Origin: Entomomonas sp. E2T0 | Lineage (GTDB): Bacteria; Pseudomonadota; Gammaproteobacteria; Pseudomonadales; Pseudomonadaceae | DNA: 64,000 nucleotides | Direction of reading: 5' to 3' | Assembly: GCF_025985425.1 (NCBI RefSeq) | Contig: NZ_CP094972.1 | Coordinates: 992,001-1,056,000, forward strand | Shown: positions 39,859 to 49,279 of the stretch, one piece after another | Position numbering within the stretch: the first letter of the stretch is position 1 | How the letters are laid out: each line of letters starts with the position of its first letter | Notes under the pieces: generated by a model | The model's database searches: none | Told to the model about the DNA's origin: nothing | What the model saw: the letters and a program-made list of their open reading frames with translations, nothing else | Made by a program: the position numbers and the translations under genes

Positions 39859-40584
39859 ATGAGAAGTGTAGTATTAGATACAGAAACTACAGGTATGCCT
39901 GTAACAGAAGGCCATCGAATTATTGAAATTGGTTGTGTAGAAATAGTTAATAGGCGCTTAACTAATAGGTATTTTCATGTTTATTTACAGCCAGACCGAG
40001 AAATTGATGAAGAAGCTATTAAAGTTCATGGTATTACTAATGAGTTTTTAATTGATAAGCCTCGTTTTAAAGATATTGCTAATGATTTTTATGAGTTTAT
40101 TAAAGATGCACAGTTAGTGATACATAATGCTGTGTTTGATATTGGCTTTATTAATAATGAATTTGAGCTTTTAGGGCAAACTGATAGAGCTAATGTTGAA
40201 GCCTATTGCTCAGTACTAGATTCTTTACAATTAGCTAGAGAACGCCATCCAGGGCAACGTAATAGTTTGGACGCACTTTGTAAGCGTTATCATGTCGATA
40301 ATTCAGGCCGAGAGTTGCATGGCGCTTTGCTGGATGCTGAGTTATTAGCTGATGTCTATCTAACAATGACAGGTGGGCAGACGAATTTAGGTTTAGAAGC
40401 TAATGCACAATCTAATCTGTCAGGGGGGCAAGCTGCTGCTATTCAAAGATTACCTTTGGATCGTCCTAAAACAAGGGTGATAAAAGCAACAGATGAAGAG
40501 TTGCTAGCGCATGACGCTAGATTAACTGAAATAGAAAAAGCTTCAGGTAACCCTGCATTTTGGAAAGTATTAACAGATAGTTAA
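39859..40584 (+). CDS. dnaQ: DNA polymerase III epsilon subunit (proofreading exonuclease)
   Basis: 241 residues. DEDDh exonuclease: Asp7 and Glu9 in VVLDTETTG, Asp94 in HNAVFDIGF, His154 and Asp159 in HGALLDAELLADVY. The C-terminal extension after about 180 tethers the alpha subunit. Same strand and order as in Pseudomonas (rnhA-dnaQ). Start ATG behind a weak AAAGTAGAG site. Confidence 0.96.
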   Translation: MRSVVLDTETTGMPVTEGHRIIEIGCVEIVNRRLTNRYFHVYLQPDREIDEEAIKVHGITNEFLIDKPRFKDIANDFYEFIKDAQLVIHNAVFDIGFINNEFELLGQTDRANVEAYCSVLDSLQLARERHPGQRNSLDALCKRYHVDNSGRELHGALLDAELLADVYLTMTGGQTNLGLEANAQSNLSGGQAAAIQRLPLDRPKTRVIKATDEELLAHDARLTEIEKASGNPAFWKVLTDS

Positions 40585-40669
40585 CTAATTGTGTCGAATA
40601 GCTACAAAATACTGTGCTAGGCTGTTAAACTTTAATTAATTTTATTTTTAAGAATGGGGAGTCTGTTCT

Positions 40670-41806
40670 ATGGCTCGTTCGGTAGAGTCCAGAGTATTAC
40701 AGTTTTGTCATGGTTATGATGGCCCTTTTTTAGATTGTGCTAGACAGTACGCTAGCCTTTTTAAAGGTACATCTTATAAAGTTACCACTGTATTTTTAAC
40801 AGGCAAACCCAGTGCTGAAGTGGCAAAACAATGTGCTTCTGATGAAGTACTATTTATGGATTTTACCTCAGCAGATGTACGGGGCTTAAAGCTTAAAGCA
40901 ATACGTGATTTACGCGCTATTGCTGCTTCACGCGATTTTAAATTTTGTATTGCACACCGCTTTAAACCCATTTGGATTGCTTGTTTAGCTACCTCATTAC
41001 CTGTTATTGGTGTTCATCATGCATTTGGTGATTATGAGCGTTGGGGACGTCGTTTATTTGCTAACTGGCAAAAGAAAAGATTATCTCTATTAGGTGTATC
41101 AAATGCAGTAAGAGATGATATGAGAAAATGCTTGCCAGCTTGGCCCAGTGATCGTATAGAGACACTCTATAATCATATTAGCATCGATCAAGTACGCAGC
41201 AAATTACTATCACGAATAGAAGCAAGACATGCATTGCATTTAGATAAGCATGCTTGGATTGTGGGTAATGTTGGTCGTTTGCATCCTGATAAGGATCAGG
41301 CTACTTTATTAAGAGCTTTTGCCTTAGCAAAACCAAAGTTACCTAAAAATAGTCAAGTGGCTATTATGGGAACAGGACGTTTGGGAGACCAGCTAAAAGG
41401 TTTAGCAAAAGAGTTAGCTATTGCTGAGGATGTATTATTTTTAGGGCAAGTTGAGCAAGCGCGCAGTTATTTCAAAGCATTTGATTTATTTGCTCTTACC
41501 TCAGATAAAGAGCCATTTGGTATGGTGCTATTAGAAGCAATGGCTGCAGATATACCCATTATTTGTTCAGATTGTGGCGGTGGTAGAGAAGTAGTAAAGG
41601 ATGTAGGAATACTTTTCCCCTTTGGTGATGAACAATTATTGGCAGAGGCATTAGTTAGAATGTCTCAATTAACATTAGAACAGCTACAAAGTTGTCATGA
41701 TGCTATGCAAGTTAAACTTTATAGTCACTTTTCTGATGAGTCAGTAGAGCAGACTTTCTGGCGTTTGCCAATGGTACAACCTTTCAGAATTAATGATGTG
41801 GGATAG
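40670..41806 (+). CDS. Family 4 glycosyltransferase
   Basis: 378 residues, GT-B fold. The nucleotide-sugar domain shows GNVGRLHPDKDQATLLRAFA, GTGRLGDQL, and the C-terminal DLFALTSDKEPFGMVLLEAM with the EPFGxxxxE motif of GT4 retaining enzymes. No signal or membrane segment; probably acts at the inner face of the membrane on lipopolysaccharide core or another glycolipid. It overlaps the thioesterase gene by 14 bases. Acceptor and sugar cannot be told from sequence. Confidence 0.82.
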   Translation: MARSVESRVLQFCHGYDGPFLDCARQYASLFKGTSYKVTTVFLTGKPSAEVAKQCASDEVLFMDFTSADVRGLKLKAIRDLRAIAASRDFKFCIAHRFKPIWIACLATSLPVIGVHHAFGDYERWGRRLFANWQKKRLSLLGVSNAVRDDMRKCLPAWPSDRIETLYNHISIDQVRSKLLSRIEARHALHLDKHAWIVGNVGRLHPDKDQATLLRAFALAKPKLPKNSQVAIMGTGRLGDQLKGLAKELAIAEDVLFLGQVEQARSYFKAFDLFALTSDKEPFGMVLLEAMAADIPIICSDCGGGREVVKDVGILFPFGDEQLLAEALVRMSQLTLEQLQSCHDAMQVKLYSHFSDESVEQTFWRLPMVQPFRINDVG

Positions 41807-42230
41807 AGAACCTTCTTTTGTTATTGATATTCTGCCAAAATCAGAAGATATAGATGATTTTGGGCATGTTAATAATGCTATCTATGTAAAATGGTTAGAG
41901 GATTGTGCGTGGCAGCACTCTAATTCTCTTGGTTTAAATATGGATGTTTATAGACAACTAGATAGAGGAATGGCAGTTATTCGTCATGAAATAGATTATC
42001 TAGCTAGTGTTTATTGTGATGAACAATTAAAGTTAGCTACATGGATTGTAGAGATGGATAATAAACTTAGAATGAGCCGCCAATTCCAATTAATAAATAC
42101 CCAAAATCAACAAACAGTTTTAAAGGCAAGGACTCAATTCTGTTGTATTCAGCTTACAACAGGAAAGCCTAAGCGGATGCCCATAGAGTTTATTGAATGT
42201 TATGGTAAAGCAGCATTAACTTTTGTTTGA
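41793..42230 (+). CDS. Acyl-CoA thioesterase of the 4HBT/hot-dog family
   Basis: 145 residues. IDDFGHVNNAIYVKWLEDCA is the 4HBT signature: the Asp/His/Asn turn of the FcbC/YbgC group, followed by the long hot-dog helix. RHEIDYLASVYCDEQL continues the fold. Hydrolyses acyl-CoA or acyl-ACP thioesters; the physiological substrate is unknown. Coupled to the glycosyltransferase gene by a 14-base overlap. Confidence 0.8.
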   Translation: MMWDREPSFVIDILPKSEDIDDFGHVNNAIYVKWLEDCAWQHSNSLGLNMDVYRQLDRGMAVIRHEIDYLASVYCDEQLKLATWIVEMDNKLRMSRQFQLINTQNQQTVLKARTQFCCIQLTTGKPKRMPIEFIECYGKAALTFV

Positions 42231-42386
42231 TCAATATATTGTCGACTGAAAATAAAATTTTATGGTTAGAACGGATGCTAAACATTGACTATATGAAATT
42301 ATTGGTAATATTATTTAGATTGTAAAAACAATAAAATGGCACAATATATTACTAAAGAGTTATCTTAATTAAATGTAGTATATGTT

Positions 42387-42785
42387 ATGACCAAGAAACT
42401 TATTATTTTATTATTTAGCCTTTTTATACCATTCGCCTATGCGGATGTGACGCCTAGTATTTCGCAAAAAGCACAGACTCTTATTTCTGGAAAACAAGAA
42501 AAGGGTCAAAATCGAAAAACTGATCTAACTAAAGAACTGTTAAATCCAGTAGACCTTCCTATTACTAGAGGCCAACTTCAAGGTAATAATCAGTGGGATT
42601 TTGGCTTACCTAATAAAGAGATCCTAAAAGGAGAGGATAGTATTGGTGGGGTGCTGCCTGACTTATTTAATATGCCAACGGGACAGGATCGTTTTGGCAT
42701 TAGAGGTGATGTAATCAAAAGCGTTGACCTAAAGGAAAAGGGTGATATTGATGGTGCTAATATTCAGTTTATTTTTAGAAAATAA
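42387..42785 (+). CDS. Small secreted hypothetical protein
   Basis: 132 residues with a clear signal peptide (MTKKLIILLFSLFIPFAYA, cut before DVTPS). The mature protein is polar, Gly/Asn-rich and without cysteine. No family recognised. It stands alone, convergent with the DUF2388 gene. Confidence 0.55.
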   Translation: MTKKLIILLFSLFIPFAYADVTPSISQKAQTLISGKQEKGQNRKTDLTKELLNPVDLPITRGQLQGNNQWDFGLPNKEILKGEDSIGGVLPDLFNMPTGQDRFGIRGDVIKSVDLKEKGDIDGANIQFIFRK

Positions 42786-42829
42786 AGCGTTTATTAGAAA
42801 AATAATTTGTGTTTGTGAACAAGCAAAAA

Positions 42830-43177
42830 TTAATAGCTAATTATAGCCTTAACTAACTCTATATCTGTGGTGTTAGGGTATTTATCTTTTAGCATATTGA
42901 GTGCTTTTTCTAAATAGGGTGTACGGTAGTTACTATCACTAGCAATATAAAAATAGGCATCTGACTTAGCGTTGATAACTATTTTTTCATCTGAGTTTGG
43001 TTCATTTTGGCTTGCTTGATTTGTCATAATAAAAGGAGCCAAAGTTAGTATCGTTGAAGGCAGTGTGAAATAAGCAAAATATTCTTTTAACTCTTTAGTA
43101 TCAGCAAAAGATTCGATAGTCGAAGAAATTAACAGAAGTACTAATAGATACTGTCTGATTTTTAAGCATACCGCCAT
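42830..43177 (-). CDS. DUF2388 periplasmic protein
   Basis: 115 residues with a signal peptide (KIRQYLLVLLLISSTIESFA, cut before DTKEL). The C-terminal half fits DUF2388, a small family largely restricted to Pseudomonas relatives: INAKSDAYFYIASDSNYRTP, then LEKALNMLKDKYPNTTDIEL. Function unknown. Its presence supports a Pseudomonadaceae host. Confidence 0.65.
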   Translation of the reverse strand: MAVCLKIRQYLLVLLLISSTIESFADTKELKEYFAYFTLPSTILTLAPFIMTNQASQNEPNSDEKIVINAKSDAYFYIASDSNYRTPYLEKALNMLKDKYPNTTDIELVKAIISY

Positions 43178-43300
43178 ATGTTTTTAATAAAAAAGTAGTC
43201 TCAAATTAATAGATATATTACATCAAAGAAGAAGTAAAAAAATAGGATTAGTAAATTGGATAGGATTGAGGCTGATAGGGGTAAACATAGTAGAAATAAA

Positions 43301-43352
43301 GAAAGCTAGTAAAATTAATTACTAGCTTTTTTATGATGGCGCAATGGACGAG
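43301..43352 (-). repeat. Decayed copy of the tRNA-Asp 3' end and its terminator
   Basis: The hairpin AAAGCTAGTAA / TTACTAGCTTTTTT is followed by TGGCGCAATGGACGAG at 43337-43352. The same arrangement (AAGGTTAGTAA / TTACTAACCTTTTT then TGGCGCAACGGACGGG) is found at the true tRNA-Asp, 51396-51450. No complete tRNA can be folded here. Probably the left end (att-like scar) of the island that carries the biosynthetic operon. Confidence 0.65.
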
Positions 43353-43572
43353 CGACGAGCAAATACCTATATAATCTATAGTTATAAATTAGGCCAGTTA
43401 TACCAATTGATACACAATGATATTATAAAAGATGTGTATAGAACTATAGACAGCTTACAATAATGGGGTTTAAATAATCTAACCCTTAAAGAATTTTAAA
43501 TAATAGCTTGAGTAATAGGCATAAGCTTATATATGGATCACTACTAAATTTAATATTACAGTTTGATATATT

Positions 43573-43602
43573 AAAACCCCTTCTTTTTTCGAAAGGGTTT
43601 AT
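43573..43602 (-). terminator. Terminator of the biosynthetic operon
   Basis: AAAACCCCTTC / GAAAGGGTTT with one bulge and a 7-base loop; followed on the minus strand by TTTTAAT. Lies 18 bases after the methyltransferase stop. Confidence 0.55.
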
Positions 43603-43619
43603 TAGGATTTCTAAACAAA

Positions 43620-44420
43620 TTATTTTTTCTGAATAGCTAATTGCATCATACGCCAGCTTCCCATTATATAATTTGGATCTTTTACTAGTTCTCGGATTTT
43701 ACTAATAAGTGTTGTAAACTCTTGATCATTAGTAACTCCAGCAGAGATTAAAGGTTCTCGGATTTGCTCAAAAGATATGAAAGGAAAGCTTTTTTGACGC
43801 TCAGTTACTAGTGCAGGCATATTGAACTGAACATTCTTAATATTTACATTAAGCTCTTGAACTTTTTGCCATAGCTTTGGAAAACAATCATAGTTTAAAG
43901 AGGCTATATCAGCCATTTGCTTTACTAGATCATTAGCTCGTTGAAAATATTCATTGTCTTTGGGCCAACATTCATAGGGAAAGCCTGGTTCTTCAATTAA
44001 AATTAATGCGCCTTGTTTACAGGATTTCAAAATATTATTGAGACAGGCGTCCCAATTTCTCACATGCATTAACAAAAACCGAATATAAACCACATCAAAC
44101 TTATCTTCTTCTAGCTCATTATCAGCAATATTATGCAGTTTAAATGCTACATTATTAGTATTATATTGTTTGCTGAGCTCATTGCAGATATCCACTTGCT
44201 CTTGTGATGAGTCTATTCCTAGGATATGACATTTAGGATAATTTTTTGATAACCAGAAGGCCATTTGACCATGACCACAGCCTATATCTAACAGGCGCTT
44301 AGTATTTTTTGGTAAGTTTTTCGATAAAAAGTTTTGGCTTCCTTCATCATAAACTTCTGCCAAAATAGATAATCTTTCTTGATCAGCACCACCTATGTTT
44401 GGTAAATATTCTAAAGACAT
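43620..44420 (-). CDS. SAM-dependent methyltransferase (biosynthetic operon, last gene)
   Basis: 266 residues, class I Rossmann methyltransferase. Motif I is intact: RLLDIGCGHGQMAFWLSKNY (residues 42-61), then the acidic residue GIDSSQEQVDIC. Motif IV region is FDVVYIRFLLMHVRNWDACL, and the post-motif is GALILIEEPGFPYECWP. The C-terminal 110 residues form a substrate cap. It resembles small-molecule O- or N-methyltransferases. By analogy with azodyrecin synthesis, where a methyltransferase makes a terminal methyl ester, it may finish the product. 136 bases separate it from the preceding gene, the widest gap in the operon. Confidence 0.8.
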   Translation of the reverse strand: MSLEYLPNIGGADQERLSILAEVYDEGSQNFLSKNLPKNTKRLLDIGCGHGQMAFWLSKNYPKCHILGIDSSQEQVDICNELSKQYNTNNVAFKLHNIADNELEEDKFDVVYIRFLLMHVRNWDACLNNILKSCKQGALILIEEPGFPYECWPKDNEYFQRANDLVKQMADIASLNYDCFPKLWQKVQELNVNIKNVQFNMPALVTERQKSFPFISFEQIREPLISAGVTNDQEFTTLISKIRELVKDPNYIMGSWRMMQLAIQKK

Positions 44421-44556
44421 AAGAATTCCTTCTTTAAATAAATGGTTAGAAATAAAATAGATCGTAAACTACTTAAAAGTTGTTATTTTTTAAATTAATC
44501 CCTAAGGATATTTATTTCTGTGTAGCTATCTAATAACTAGTTTTGTTATAGGTTGA

Positions 44557-45585
44557 TTAAATACTGTTAGTTGCTCTCAGAATAAACCATAGCGTTTTTA
44601 GTACTTTCCCTTTTGGAAAAGCCACTAGCTCAGGTTCTATCATTGAAGGACGCCAACTAACCTTATATTGTCGTTGTGAGGCTGCTGGATAAACTCCTCC
44701 ACCTTTAGAGGCTAACCATTTAGCTACTTTATAAAATAAAAATGAATCATTAATTTGCTTAGTATTTTCAAACTCAACCAAAGGCGTAAAGCCAAAATGT
44801 AAATAAGCGACTTGGTTTTCTTTTTTAAATTGATTTATTGCCGTTTGGTTAATAAGTTGCATTATTCCATTCGGAGCATCAGGTATTCTCCTAGAGAGGT
44901 TATGAAACCAGCCCAATGTCTTTCCGTAGGTACGGGTATATATAATATACGCTAAGACATTATCACCTATGGATGCAATATAAAGTCGATGTTCTCCAGA
45001 ATTTAATTCGATGGAGTTAAAATCTATCACTAATTTACTTAATGCATTTCCCCCTTTATTTTTAAGCCATAAGGTATTAATAAACTCAAGTTGAGGTTTT
45101 AAAAGATCGAGCTTTTGTTGAGAAAATATTTCTTTAACAACGATACCTTTCTTTTTAGCTTTGTTAATTTTATTTCTTAACTGTTGGAAACTTTTCCCTT
45201 CAATAGTATAGTTTTCTAAGGATAACGAATAGCTTGCGCCCAGTTGGTTAATATTAAAACCATATTGTTTTAGTAGATTAAAATCAGACTCAGAAAAATG
45301 TAAAAAAATAGGGAATGTTTTGGCAGCTTTATTAAATTCCAGAAACTTGCTTAGTAAGTTTTGCTTATTCTCTTCTGATGAAAGAATACCTCCTATGCAC
45401 ATATTCATATTTTTGTATTTGAAAAAACCAATAGCTCCATAATCGTTTGTAAACCAGTTCACTTCTTTATTAAGCAATAGACAACTCAACGAGTTTGTTG
45501 AATGTTCTAATGCTGTTTTAAGAGAGGGAAATTGATTTACTTCTTGAGCATTGTTCGTTAATAAAGTAGAAAATGTTTTATGCAT
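44557..45585 (-). CDS. DUF2156 / MprF-C-like aminoacyl transferase
   Basis: 342 residues of the GNAT-like fold shared with the C-terminal domain of phosphatidylglycerol lysyltransferase. Key blocks: GKSFQQLRNKINKAKKKGIV (130-149), the central HRLYIASIGDNVLAYIIYTR, and the end LASKGGGVYPAASQRQYKVS. It lacks the MprF membrane helices, so it should act on a soluble or weakly membrane-bound acceptor, using an aminoacyl-tRNA. In valanimycin synthesis a transferase (VlmA) moves serine from seryl-tRNA to an alkylhydroxylamine; I propose the same role here. The stop of the fusion enzyme is 6 bases upstream of its start. Confidence 0.75.
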   Translation of the reverse strand: MHKTFSTLLTNNAQEVNQFPSLKTALEHSTNSLSCLLLNKEVNWFTNDYGAIGFFKYKNMNMCIGGILSSEENKQNLLSKFLEFNKAAKTFPIFLHFSESDFNLLKQYGFNINQLGASYSLSLENYTIEGKSFQQLRNKINKAKKKGIVVKEIFSQQKLDLLKPQLEFINTLWLKNKGGNALSKLVIDFNSIELNSGEHRLYIASIGDNVLAYIIYTRTYGKTLGWFHNLSRRIPDAPNGIMQLINQTAINQFKKENQVAYLHFGFTPLVEFENTKQINDSFLFYKVAKWLASKGGGVYPAASQRQYKVSWRPSMIEPELVAFPKGKVLKTLWFILRATNSI

Positions 45586-45591
45586 TTGTTA

Positions 45592-48141
45592 TTAGTTCTC
45601 TTCATTAAAGGTGTTGTATAGGATAGGAGTGAAAGTGTGTTTTTTGGACATATTTAGCACACTTAAAGCATCGTTATACGCTATATTTTTCCCTATACTC
45701 AAATGCTGTTCTGAATTATCAAGAGCCATTGCTATCGTTTCAGATAAACAGGCAAGATTTACACCAGCAGGCACATCAATTATGTTTGAGTCACCATAAG
45801 AGGTTTTATTAGGCTGAGAAATAAGCCCACCTTCATAAATAAAATGTTCTTGATCTCTTACAAAATCAAAGGGTCTTGCTGCATCAAAAATAACAGCAGA
45901 TTTTTTGACAGTTGAGGTGTTTAAAAAGGCTTTACCCTCGCTAGTGGCAGAAACAATAAAATCAGCCTGGCTCAATGCTTCCTCATAGCATTCTGTAACC
46001 TTAAGTCCGAGTGTGCCAGCTACCTTTGTCAACTGTTCTAATTGACTAGGAAAATCGAGCAAGGTTCGATTATCTAGTAATAACCATTGTTTAATATTAC
46101 TTAGCAAAGACCCTTCAACAATAATATCTCTAGTTGTATTTACGACTTCTAGTAGGGATTTAATTAGTTCTGATAAAAGTAAATGGCCTGTTTTAGGTCT
46201 ACCAACCAAAATTATTCTACTAAAATTATGAGCAAGACCAATTACTGAAATTTTTCCCACAGAACCGCGTGCGCCAATAACAGCTAATATTTGACTTGCT
46301 ACTTCATTATTAAGCATAGATCTTATGCTTTCCACCACAGACATTCCAGTAAGAGAATTACCATTGGTTAATAATAGTTGTTGGCTATTATCAACTAAGT
46401 TCTTTCCTCCATCAGAAATAACTGATGTATAAGCGCCTAAACCTACCACCTCAGCATGATTTGACTTAGCGACATCTAAAAACTCATTCATAAGCCTAGT
46501 ACGTTCTTTTTTAGAAAGTAGTAGCATTTTTTCTGCCCTAATAGGTGAAAAAATTAACATTCCGTTGCTATAACAAATGTTATTTTCCACAGCAAATTCA
46601 ACTGCCACCTCAGGACTAAAATCAATAATTGCTGTTTCTGTAATCCATTCACTAAGCTGATCTTGTTGCTGTTGGGTATAATTTTGTTTTATCGCTTCAC
46701 AGTAGTTATAATTTAATTCCTTAATTGAGGTGGTATGAATAAGGAATGCAAACTTTTTACCCTCTGGTAAGCTTTTATTAGTTATTTTAGTTGGTGCAAT
46801 ATTATTATTAATACTAACAGGATAAGACTCACTTAAAGGAGGCAAATCTGATAAATGAAGATCAATTAAATGGGCAAATAAAATATCATATCTACCATTT
46901 TGAATTATTTGACACACCCTATCAAAAGCATTAAAAAAGTAATCAATATCTTCTTTTGTAATATCTAAAGCAGGTTCAAATCTTATTGAACAAGGCCTTG
47001 ACATTAAAGGCATAGTAAAAACACCATAGTGCTTTAATAAAAAACTACAGATTATGTATGCCAAGCCACCGCTTTTTTGACTAAAATTTAGTACTATATT
47101 CGAGGAGGCTTGAGGATCCTGTAGCTCCAAGCTACGCATCAAACCAAGTCCTTTCCAAGTAAAGATAGTGGAATATTTTTTTAATAAATCATTCAAATAC
47201 ATATCCACATAACTACTTATTTGCTGAACATGAACTTGTCTCTTTTTATCCTCACTGGTTAAATGGTTGATTACAGCTAGTCCCATACTTGCGGCTAAAA
47301 CATTATTAGCAAAAGTAGAGCTATGTTTTTTATCAAACTCCATTAAGTGTAAATGTTTTGCATAAAGCATTGCTCCAATAGGCATAAAGCCTGCACCTAA
47401 AGCTTTTGAGAACAAAATAATGTCAGGTTTCAAATTATATAGGGTAGCAGCACAAAAACTGCCTAATCGACCTACACCCGTTTGAATCTCATCAAAAATA
47501 GAAACTGTACCATTTTCTTTACATAATTTTATGATATCTGTAAGTAGATTAGGGGGAATAACATTCATTCCTCCCTCACCTTGAACAGGTTCAATAATAA
47601 AAGACGCAAACGTTTTTGACTTGATTTTATCTTCAATTTGCTCGATATCATTAATATCAACATGTTCAAACATGTTTTCATCAGCAATATTATCTGCTTT
47701 AAACCTTTTTGAGCCTGTTGCAGATAAAGCAGAATATGTTTTACCATGAAAACTATCCACCAAGCTTAAAACTTTTTTTCTACCTGTATAGAGCCTAGAA
47801 AGTTTTATTGCTACCTCTACTGTTTCCGCACCACTATTGGTGAAAACACAGTAGGTATATTTTTTATTATCAATTTGCTCTGCTAGTTTTTCTGCTAATT
47901 TTTTTACTGTATGATGAATATTTGGCTGAGCCAGAATAGGGGACTCATTTCGTATGAAGTTGTTTATTTCTTCTATAGCAAACGAAGGATTATGGCCAAA
48001 TGGTAAAGCACCATATTGTGCTAGATAGTCTTTAACTTTTCTTCCATCTTTTAAAAATAAATAACTGCCTTTAGCTGATTTGATATCAAGATTAAGTTTT
48101 GTCGCCTCTAATAGTTGTTCACGATAATAATTGACATACAT
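45592..48141 (-). CDS. Fusion of class III aminotransferase and acyl-ACP-reductase-like domain
   Basis: 849 residues. Residues 1-415 are a complete PLP class III aminotransferase: SGAETVEVAIKLSR (103-116), DEIQTGVGRLG (217-227) and the PLP Lys246 in LFSKALGAG. Residues 462-849 follow cyanobacterial long-chain acyl-ACP reductase: AFLIHTTSIKEL, MLIFSPIRAEKMLL, GLGAYTSVISDGG, TNGNSLTG, the NADPH loop GARGSVG (623-629) and NLACLSETIAMAL near the end. The reductase part would release a fatty aldehyde from ACP or CoA, and the transaminase part would turn it into a primary alkylamine in one polypeptide. Domains are seen in the sequence; the combined reaction is inference. Confidence 0.85.
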   Translation of the reverse strand: MYVNYYREQLLEATKLNLDIKSAKGSYLFLKDGRKVKDYLAQYGALPFGHNPSFAIEEINNFIRNESPILAQPNIHHTVKKLAEKLAEQIDNKKYTYCVFTNSGAETVEVAIKLSRLYTGRKKVLSLVDSFHGKTYSALSATGSKRFKADNIADENMFEHVDINDIEQIEDKIKSKTFASFIIEPVQGEGGMNVIPPNLLTDIIKLCKENGTVSIFDEIQTGVGRLGSFCAATLYNLKPDIILFSKALGAGFMPIGAMLYAKHLHLMEFDKKHSSTFANNVLAASMGLAVINHLTSEDKKRQVHVQQISSYVDMYLNDLLKKYSTIFTWKGLGLMRSLELQDPQASSNIVLNFSQKSGGLAYIICSFLLKHYGVFTMPLMSRPCSIRFEPALDITKEDIDYFFNAFDRVCQIIQNGRYDILFAHLIDLHLSDLPPLSESYPVSINNNIAPTKITNKSLPEGKKFAFLIHTTSIKELNYNYCEAIKQNYTQQQQDQLSEWITETAIIDFSPEVAVEFAVENNICYSNGMLIFSPIRAEKMLLLSKKERTRLMNEFLDVAKSNHAEVVGLGAYTSVISDGGKNLVDNSQQLLLTNGNSLTGMSVVESIRSMLNNEVASQILAVIGARGSVGKISVIGLAHNFSRIILVGRPKTGHLLLSELIKSLLEVVNTTRDIIVEGSLLSNIKQWLLLDNRTLLDFPSQLEQLTKVAGTLGLKVTECYEEALSQADFIVSATSEGKAFLNTSTVKKSAVIFDAARPFDFVRDQEHFIYEGGLISQPNKTSYGDSNIIDVPAGVNLACLSETIAMALDNSEQHLSIGKNIAYNDALSVLNMSKKHTFTPILYNTFNEEN

Positions 48142-48205
48142 AGCGATACCTCTTTCAAGCGAATGAGATTAAATTTTTTAGGTAAATTGATGAAAACTTT
48201 AAACA

Positions 48206-49249
48206 CTAATCCTTCATGAGTTGACTAACTGTTTGATACTCACTTGTGGGATGAAATTTAAAAAGTTGAATAATAGAATAAAACTCAAAAATCTTTGGAT
48301 TAGTCATAGCTTGTATACCGCCACAACAACGAACTATGTAGCTAGCCATATGCTCTAATATCTCTTCTAAGATATACCGTAAAGCTAGTATTTTTGGGAT
48401 AGCATTTTCATCTTGATAGGAGCTATAGGCGATAGATAACATCTGTTTTAAGAGACCATAAACCCTGTATTTATTTTGGGTTATTCTGTATTTAATGGTA
48501 TCTTGTTGTCTGATATATTGTGGTAAAAAATTTATCAATCCCTCTAAAGCACCAGCATAGGCGTTCGCTGCAAAGTAATTAAATAATGATAGTCCATAAG
48601 AAAGAACAGGTAATAATGCAATATCTTGATATTTAGAAACTAGATCATGCGTAACTTCTGCGTTATTAAATTTTACCTCTTGATTATCACACTCTTTTAG
48701 TAAATTAAGCTGACTAAAAGGTGTTATTTCAATATTTTTAGTATTTCTATCAATCAGTAACAGTTTCATTTTTTCGCAAGCATCGATGTCTTTCACTGAA
48801 ATAACATAATAATCCGCTATAGATGAAAGGGTGCAAGGTTTTTTTGAACCACTAACTAATAAACGCTCATCTTGAGAAAAAATTTGAACAGATGGTGAAA
48901 AAATATTAGCTCCTGGTATAGCCTCAGCAAAAGCAGAAGCAAGTAAAATTTTTGAATCAAGAACCCCCTTTAAAATTTTTTCATTATCAATAAAAACGTC
49001 TGAATATTTTTTGCATGCCAGTAAGATATGATTATGCATGGTTAATGCTATGCCAACAGATGGTAATAGTGAAGAGGCTTCTCGAATAGTATTCCCCACC
49101 GTCTCAAGACTGTTTATATCATTATCAGCATTTAGTTCTAAACATTGCGCTGTTGCATTGGTTTTTAGTAGTAACTCTTTTAATTCTAAAGGTGTAATAT
49201 CTAAGTATTTGTTAATATTATTTTTTAATTCATTTATTATTTTTGTCAT
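48206..49249 (-). CDS. Acyl-CoA-dehydrogenase-family flavoprotein, probable N-hydroxylase
   Basis: 347 residues, short and divergent. Typical ACAD features: TIREASSLLPSVGIALTMHN in the N-terminal helical part, FAEAIPGANIFSP in the position of the flavin-contacting TEP block, and HMASYIVRCCGGIQAM in the C-terminal helical bundle. The catalytic Glu of true dehydrogenases cannot be identified. Two-component flavin monooxygenases such as isobutylamine N-hydroxylase (VlmH) have this fold. In this operon an amine N-hydroxylase would be expected between the transaminase and the aminoacyl transferase. No flavin reductase gene is in the operon, so one elsewhere must serve. Confidence 0.7.
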   Translation of the reverse strand: MTKIINELKNNINKYLDITPLELKELLLKTNATAQCLELNADNDINSLETVGNTIREASSLLPSVGIALTMHNHILLACKKYSDVFIDNEKILKGVLDSKILLASAFAEAIPGANIFSPSVQIFSQDERLLVSGSKKPCTLSSIADYYVISVKDIDACEKMKLLLIDRNTKNIEITPFSQLNLLKECDNQEVKFNNAEVTHDLVSKYQDIALLPVLSYGLSLFNYFAANAYAGALEGLINFLPQYIRQQDTIKYRITQNKYRVYGLLKQMLSIAYSSYQDENAIPKILALRYILEEILEHMASYIVRCCGGIQAMTNPKIFEFYSIIQLFKFHPTSEYQTVSQLMKD

Positions 49250-49279
49250 TATAATATTTTCCTTATTTTTAGTTGAATA

